From Candidatus Atribacter hydrocarboniphilus (GTDB lineage: Bacteria; Atribacterota; Atribacteria; Atribacterales; Atribacteraceae), in assembly GCA_003542295.1 (NCBI GenBank), contig DPKX01000243.1:1-17724 (forward strand): a stretch of 17,724 nucleotides of DNA, written 5' to 3'. The notes beneath the pieces are model-generated. The model saw nothing but the letters and a program-made list of their open reading frames with translations. It did not search any database and was not told the DNA's origin. Below, piece by piece: positions 14,581 to 17,724 of this stretch (positions within the stretch are counted from its first letter, which is position 1; each line of letters opens with the position of its first letter). A program made the translations under genes and the position numbers.

Positions 14581-16035
14581 GTGAAAAAGGCTTATGATGT
14601 GATCATTATTGGAGGAGGAGTTGTCGGTTGCGCAATTGCCTGGTTTCTTTCTCACTTTGACCTAAAAATACTTCTTCTCGAGAGAGAGCTCGACGTTTGC
14701 TGTGGGGTAAGTAAAGCGAATACAGGTATTCTTCATTCTCGTAGCTATCTTACTCCAGGAACCGTGAAAGGGGAGCTCCATCAAAGAGCTTTATCATGGT
14801 TTCCTGAAATTGAAAAAGAACTGGATTTTCATCCTACAGTTACCGGAGCATTAACCGTTGCGTTTAATCAGGATGATTTAAACTACTTAAAATCTATAAA
14901 AAAAATCGGAAAATACGATGATGCAGAGATCCTAAGTCCACAAGAATCTCGAATCCTCGAGCCAAACCTATCAGATCGAATAGTTGCTACTTATTATGAT
15001 CCTCATGCCGCGGTCGTGTCTCCTTTTCGTCTTACCTTAGCCTTTGCTGAAGGGGCGGCTTTGAATGGAGTTAAATTTCATTTTGATAGGTCAGTGGGGG
15101 GTTTTGACCAACAAGGTAAAAAGATCATCGTACATACTCCTAATGAAAATTATGAAGCTTCATATGTTGTGAATGCTACTGGTCTATCATCGGTAAAAAT
15201 AGCTCAAAAATCAGGGGATCGGGTTCCGGATCTTTCAGCATTTAAAGGTGAATATTTTTTACTTGATAAAGAAAGCCAGGGTTTGGTGAAAAAAATTCTC
15301 TATCCAATTCCTAACTCAGTAAGTAAGGGTATCCTTGTTTCACCAACCCCAGAAGGCAATATTTTAGCTGGGCCAAACTTTGAATCGAGTTGTGCTGATG
15401 ATACCTCGACCACCCCTCAAGGATTGAATGAAGTCAAGGCTGGTGCTCAAAAGCTGGTTCCTCAATTTCCTTTCAATCAAACTATTCAGATTTTTGCTGG
15501 CATACGGCCTACCTTACCCGAAAGAGATTTCCTTATCTTTGTTTCTAAGAAGTATCCAGGTTTAATTCACCTGTGTGGGATTGAATCACCAGGTCTTACA
15601 GCTTCTCCAGGAATAGCTGAATATGTGGGAGAATTACTGGTTCAGCAGGGATTATCTTTGAAAAATAAAGACCAGATAATTTTTAGAAAAGCTTTTCCCG
15701 TATTTCATGATTGTGATTGGGAAAAACGTGAGGAACTTATTGCTCAAGATCCCGATTGGGGTCAGATTGTCTGCCGGTGCGAAGAAGTCACCATAGCGGA
15801 AGTTAAATATGCCTTAAGAATGAACCCTCCGGCTCGAACCATGGACGGTTTAAAACGAAGAATCAGGGTTACCGCTGGACGCTGCCAGGGAAGTTTTTGT
15901 CAAATGCATCTTCCTTCTATTGTTATGAATCTATTAAATATCGGTATTCAAGACTTATTAAAATCGGATAAAAATTCGAATCTCTTTGTTGGGGAAACGA
16001 AAAAGGTGGTTAATGCTCATGCCACACCACATTGA
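14581..16035 (+). CDS. GlpA-like FAD dehydrogenase with C-terminal [2Fe-2S] BFD-like domain
   Basis: A 484-residue flavoprotein of the DAO/glycerol-3-phosphate dehydrogenase family (COG0579/GlpA-like). The N-terminus has the dinucleotide-binding GGGVVGC (G11, G13, G16) and LLLERE. The middle has SKANTGILHS, VVNATGLSS and FAGIRPTLPERDF, then GIESPGLTASPGIAEYV. The C-terminal domain carries C398-x-C400 and C435-x4-C440 (CRCEEV ... GRCQGSFC), the BFD-like [2Fe-2S] pattern also found in anaerobic GlpA. The start is GTG, 7 bases after AGGAGAG. The two following genes overlap it in tandem. This arrangement is common in Thermotoga and clostridia and is usually annotated as glycerol-3-phosphate dehydrogenase, oxidising glycerol-3-phosphate to dihydroxyacetone phosphate. 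L-2-hydroxyglutarate or another 2-hydroxy compound is possible. No glycerol kinase or facilitator is nearby. Confidence 0.85.
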   Translation: MKKAYDVIIIGGGVVGCAIAWFLSHFDLKILLLERELDVCCGVSKANTGILHSRSYLTPGTVKGELHQRALSWFPEIEKELDFHPTVTGALTVAFNQDDLNYLKSIKKIGKYDDAEILSPQESRILEPNLSDRIVATYYDPHAAVVSPFRLTLAFAEGAALNGVKFHFDRSVGGFDQQGKKIIVHTPNENYEASYVVNATGLSSVKIAQKSGDRVPDLSAFKGEYFLLDKESQGLVKKILYPIPNSVSKGILVSPTPEGNILAGPNFESSCADDTSTTPQGLNEVKAGAQKLVPQFPFNQTIQIFAGIRPTLPERDFLIFVSKKYPGLIHLCGIESPGLTASPGIAEYVGELLVQQGLSLKNKDQIIFRKAFPVFHDCDWEKREELIAQDPDWGQIVCRCEEVTIAEVKYALRMNPPARTMDGLKRRIRVTAGRCQGSFCQMHLPSIVMNLLNIGIQDLLKSDKNSNLFVGETKKVVNAHATPH

Positions 16036-17275
16036 TTGTGATGTTGTCGTCATTGGGGGAGGGCCAGCAGGTATGGCATCAGCGCTATCTGCTTGGAACC
16101 ACGGTGCCCGGAAAATATTTATCTTAGAAAGAAATGATTACTTGGGAGGAATATTGAATCAGTGTATTCATCCCGGTTTTGGTTTGCAAGTATTTGGAGA
16201 AGAACTGACTGGTCCTGAATATGCTGCCCGATATATTGATCAATTAGCTAAAACCTCAATAGAGGTGATGACTGAAACAACCGTACTTGACCTTACCCCA
16301 AATAAAAAAATAACAGCGGTTAACCCAGAAGGTGTTTGGGAATTCTATAGTGAATCAGTCATCCTCAGCATGGGATGTCGGGAAAAAACCAGAGGGATGA
16401 TTTTTATTCCTGGATTTCGTCCAGCTGGAATCTATACTGCAGGCTTAGCTCAGTATCTGGTCAATGTTGAAGGTTATTTGCCGGGAAAGAAAGTGGTTAT
16501 TTTAGGATCAGGAGATATTGGCTTAATTATGGCCCGCAGGTTAACCCTTGAAGGTGTCAAAGTAGAAGCGGTGGTAGAGGTACGGCCTTCATTAAGCGGT
16601 CTTATTCGGAATTATGTGCAGTGTTTGCTTGACTTTGAGCTTCCTCTATTACTTTCTCACACAGTAACCAACATTTTTGGTAAAGAACGAGTCGAGGGGG
16701 TAGAAATTAGTCGGGTTGATCAATCTTGGCAACCAATACCAGGAACCGAAAGGTTATTAAACTGTGATACCCTTCTTCTTTCGGTAGGACTCCTTCCGGA
16801 AAATGAAATATCTCGAAAAGCTGGTGTTTCTCTGTGTCATTTTAGCCACGGGCCTTTTGTTGATGAAAGTTTCTCTACTGACCTTGATGGGATATATGCC
16901 TGTGGAAATGTCGCTTCAGTTTTCGATTTAGTCGATTATGTCACTTTAGTGTCACAAAAAGCCGGTCAGACGGCGGCTGAATATAGAGATAAAAAACCAA
17001 TAAAGTATCAATTGAATCCCGGATCAGGTGTAGGTTTAGTTATTCCGCAACGAGTTCGGCAAGTTGATAATGGTTGGTTATTTGTTCGTCCTGACCAAAG
17101 TTTTCGTGATGGGAAAGTTCAATTTAGAACTCAAGGAAAAGTATTTGATAAAAAAAGAGTTGCCGTCTGTCGTCCCAGTGAGATGATTCGTTATGACCTG
17201 AAAAACATCCACTGGCCTGAAGAAGGAGGAGAGGTAATTGTTGAAATTATCGGAAACCCGATTGAAGGAATCTAA
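16019..17275 (+). CDS. NAD(P)/FAD-dependent oxidoreductase (partner of the GlpA-like protein)
   Basis: A 418-residue pyridine-nucleotide-disulfide-type oxidoreductase (COG0446-like). It has GGGPAG (residues 13-18) for FAD and the family-typical GGILNQCIHPGFGLQVF followed by LTGPEYA. A second Rossmann motif VVILGSGDIGL binds the nicotinamide cofactor, and YACGNVASVFDLVDYV is the late FAD-binding segment. It lacks the CxxxxC redox disulfide of classical disulfide reductases. It probably relays electrons between NAD(P) and the iron-sulfur/flavin centre of the preceding dehydrogenase. I chose ATG 16019, 9 bases after AAGGTGG (16003-16009). ATG 16013 is only 3 bases away and an upstream TTG at 15986 precedes the site. 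It overlaps the previous gene by 17 bases and the next by 38, indicating strict co-expression. Confidence 0.85.
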   Translation: MPHHIDCDVVVIGGGPAGMASALSAWNHGARKIFILERNDYLGGILNQCIHPGFGLQVFGEELTGPEYAARYIDQLAKTSIEVMTETTVLDLTPNKKITAVNPEGVWEFYSESVILSMGCREKTRGMIFIPGFRPAGIYTAGLAQYLVNVEGYLPGKKVVILGSGDIGLIMARRLTLEGVKVEAVVEVRPSLSGLIRNYVQCLLDFELPLLLSHTVTNIFGKERVEGVEISRVDQSWQPIPGTERLLNCDTLLLSVGLLPENEISRKAGVSLCHFSHGPFVDESFSTDLDGIYACGNVASVFDLVDYVTLVSQKAGQTAAEYRDKKPIKYQLNPGSGVGLVIPQRVRQVDNGWLFVRPDQSFRDGKVQFRTQGKVFDKKRVAVCRPSEMIRYDLKNIHWPEEGGEVIVEIIGNPIEGI

Positions 17276-17633
17276 ACAACTTATTTGTACTTCCTGTCCT
17301 ATGGGATGTTCTCTCCGAGTTGAAAAAGATGGAGAAAAAATAGTAGTTACTGGTGCAAAATGCAAACGGGGAAGTCAGTACGCACAAGATGAAATGCTCA
17401 ATCCAAAAAGAACAGTGACAACAACAGTTGTTGTTCTGAACGGGGAGATCCGGCGGCTTCCCGTTCGAACTACCAAACCCTTTCCACTTCGACGTGTCTC
17501 AGAATTGATTCAATTTCTTTCGACTATAGAAATCAAGGCACCGGTTCAGGTTGGTCAAGTTATTGCAACCAATTGTTTGGGAGAAGGTGTTGATATAATA
17601 GCTACTCGAACGATTTTGAGACGATCCAAATGA
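17238..17633 (+). CDS. DUF1667 small cysteine protein
   Basis: A 131-residue protein of family DUF1667 (COG3862), which is regularly encoded beside GlpA-like and FAD oxidoreductase genes. An N-terminal CTSCPMGC and a following AKCKRG supply four Cys plausibly binding an iron-sulfur cluster or metal. The rest matches the family: NPKRTVTTTV, LPVRTTKPFP, KAPVQVGQVIATNCLGEGVDIIATR. The role is unproven; an electron-transfer or assembly subunit of the complex is a reasonable inference. The start is unusual: GGAGGAGAGG (17225-17234) is followed only by TTG codons, at 17238 or 17241. The first gives 6 bases to AGGAGGAG and the second 9, so either is possible. It overlaps the preceding gene by 38 bases. 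Length is normal for the family and it ends the module. Confidence 0.8.
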   Translation: MLKLSETRLKESKQLICTSCPMGCSLRVEKDGEKIVVTGAKCKRGSQYAQDEMLNPKRTVTTTVVVLNGEIRRLPVRTTKPFPLRRVSELIQFLSTIEIKAPVQVGQVIATNCLGEGVDIIATRTILRRSK

Positions 17634-17724
17634 TGGAAATTTTCATTGCTTGTTTTTTAAAAAAAGATCGTGGAAAACCATGAGATTGTTAAATAAAAAT
17701 TCACGGTTCTTTTCACACCTTAAT

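Noticed and set aside
1..17724. CRISPR arrays, rRNA, tRNA, transposase or integrase genes
   Set aside because: I looked for regularly spaced direct repeats, RNA-gene signatures and recombinase motifs and saw none.

Overview
The window is bacterial, AT-rich and densely coded. Every gene I support lies on the + strand. Strong purine-rich ribosome binding sites, frequent GTG/TTG starts, genes that overlap by a few bases, and oxygen-independent flavin/iron-sulfur dehydrogenases suggest a low-GC anaerobic heterotroph. Gene content and the style of the intergenic palindromic repeats fit Atribacterota (OP9/JS1), Thermotogota or Firmicutes-like lineages. This placement is inferred from general impression, not from a search.

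Layout. (1) 1-60 is the 3' end of an unidentified gene. It is followed by about 775 bases without a gene that carry several short hairpins resembling degenerate dispersed repeats. (2) 837-2159 encodes a URO-D/methyltransferase-fold protein, closed by a clear hairpin (2191-2234). (3) 2235-2819 holds a palindrome-rich block, then a strong promoter whose -10 region overlaps a double LacI-type operator (2632-2666). (4) 2820-12117 is one tightly packed catabolic operon: sugar-type solute-binding protein, two ABC permeases, FGGY-family kinase, Gfo/Idh/MocA dehydrogenase, FAD-linked oxidase (GlcD/alkyl-DHAP-synthase-like), CCG-domain iron-sulfur partner (GlcF-like), and a zinc-dependent medium-chain dehydrogenase. 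A LacI-family regulator (12192-13184) follows and is the obvious candidate to bind the operator. (5) 13595-14371 is a NagD-type HAD phosphatase. (6) After a short promoter-plus-terminator unit (14392-14505) comes a three-gene redox module (14581-17633): a GlpA-like FAD dehydrogenase with a C-terminal BFD-like [2Fe-2S] domain, a second FAD/NAD oxidoreductase, and a small DUF1667 protein.

How it may work. The operon appears to import a sugar, polyol or sugar acid, using an ATPase encoded elsewhere because none is present here. It could then oxidise the substrate with the two nicotinamide dehydrogenases and/or the flavin/iron-sulfur pair, and phosphorylate a keto-sugar intermediate with the kinase. 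The combination is not one I can match to a named pathway, and it is the best candidate in the window for an undescribed system. The downstream module looks like glycerol-3-phosphate (or related 2-hydroxy compound) oxidation of the kind found in Thermotoga and clostridia. The substrates of both modules are inferred, not shown by the sequence.
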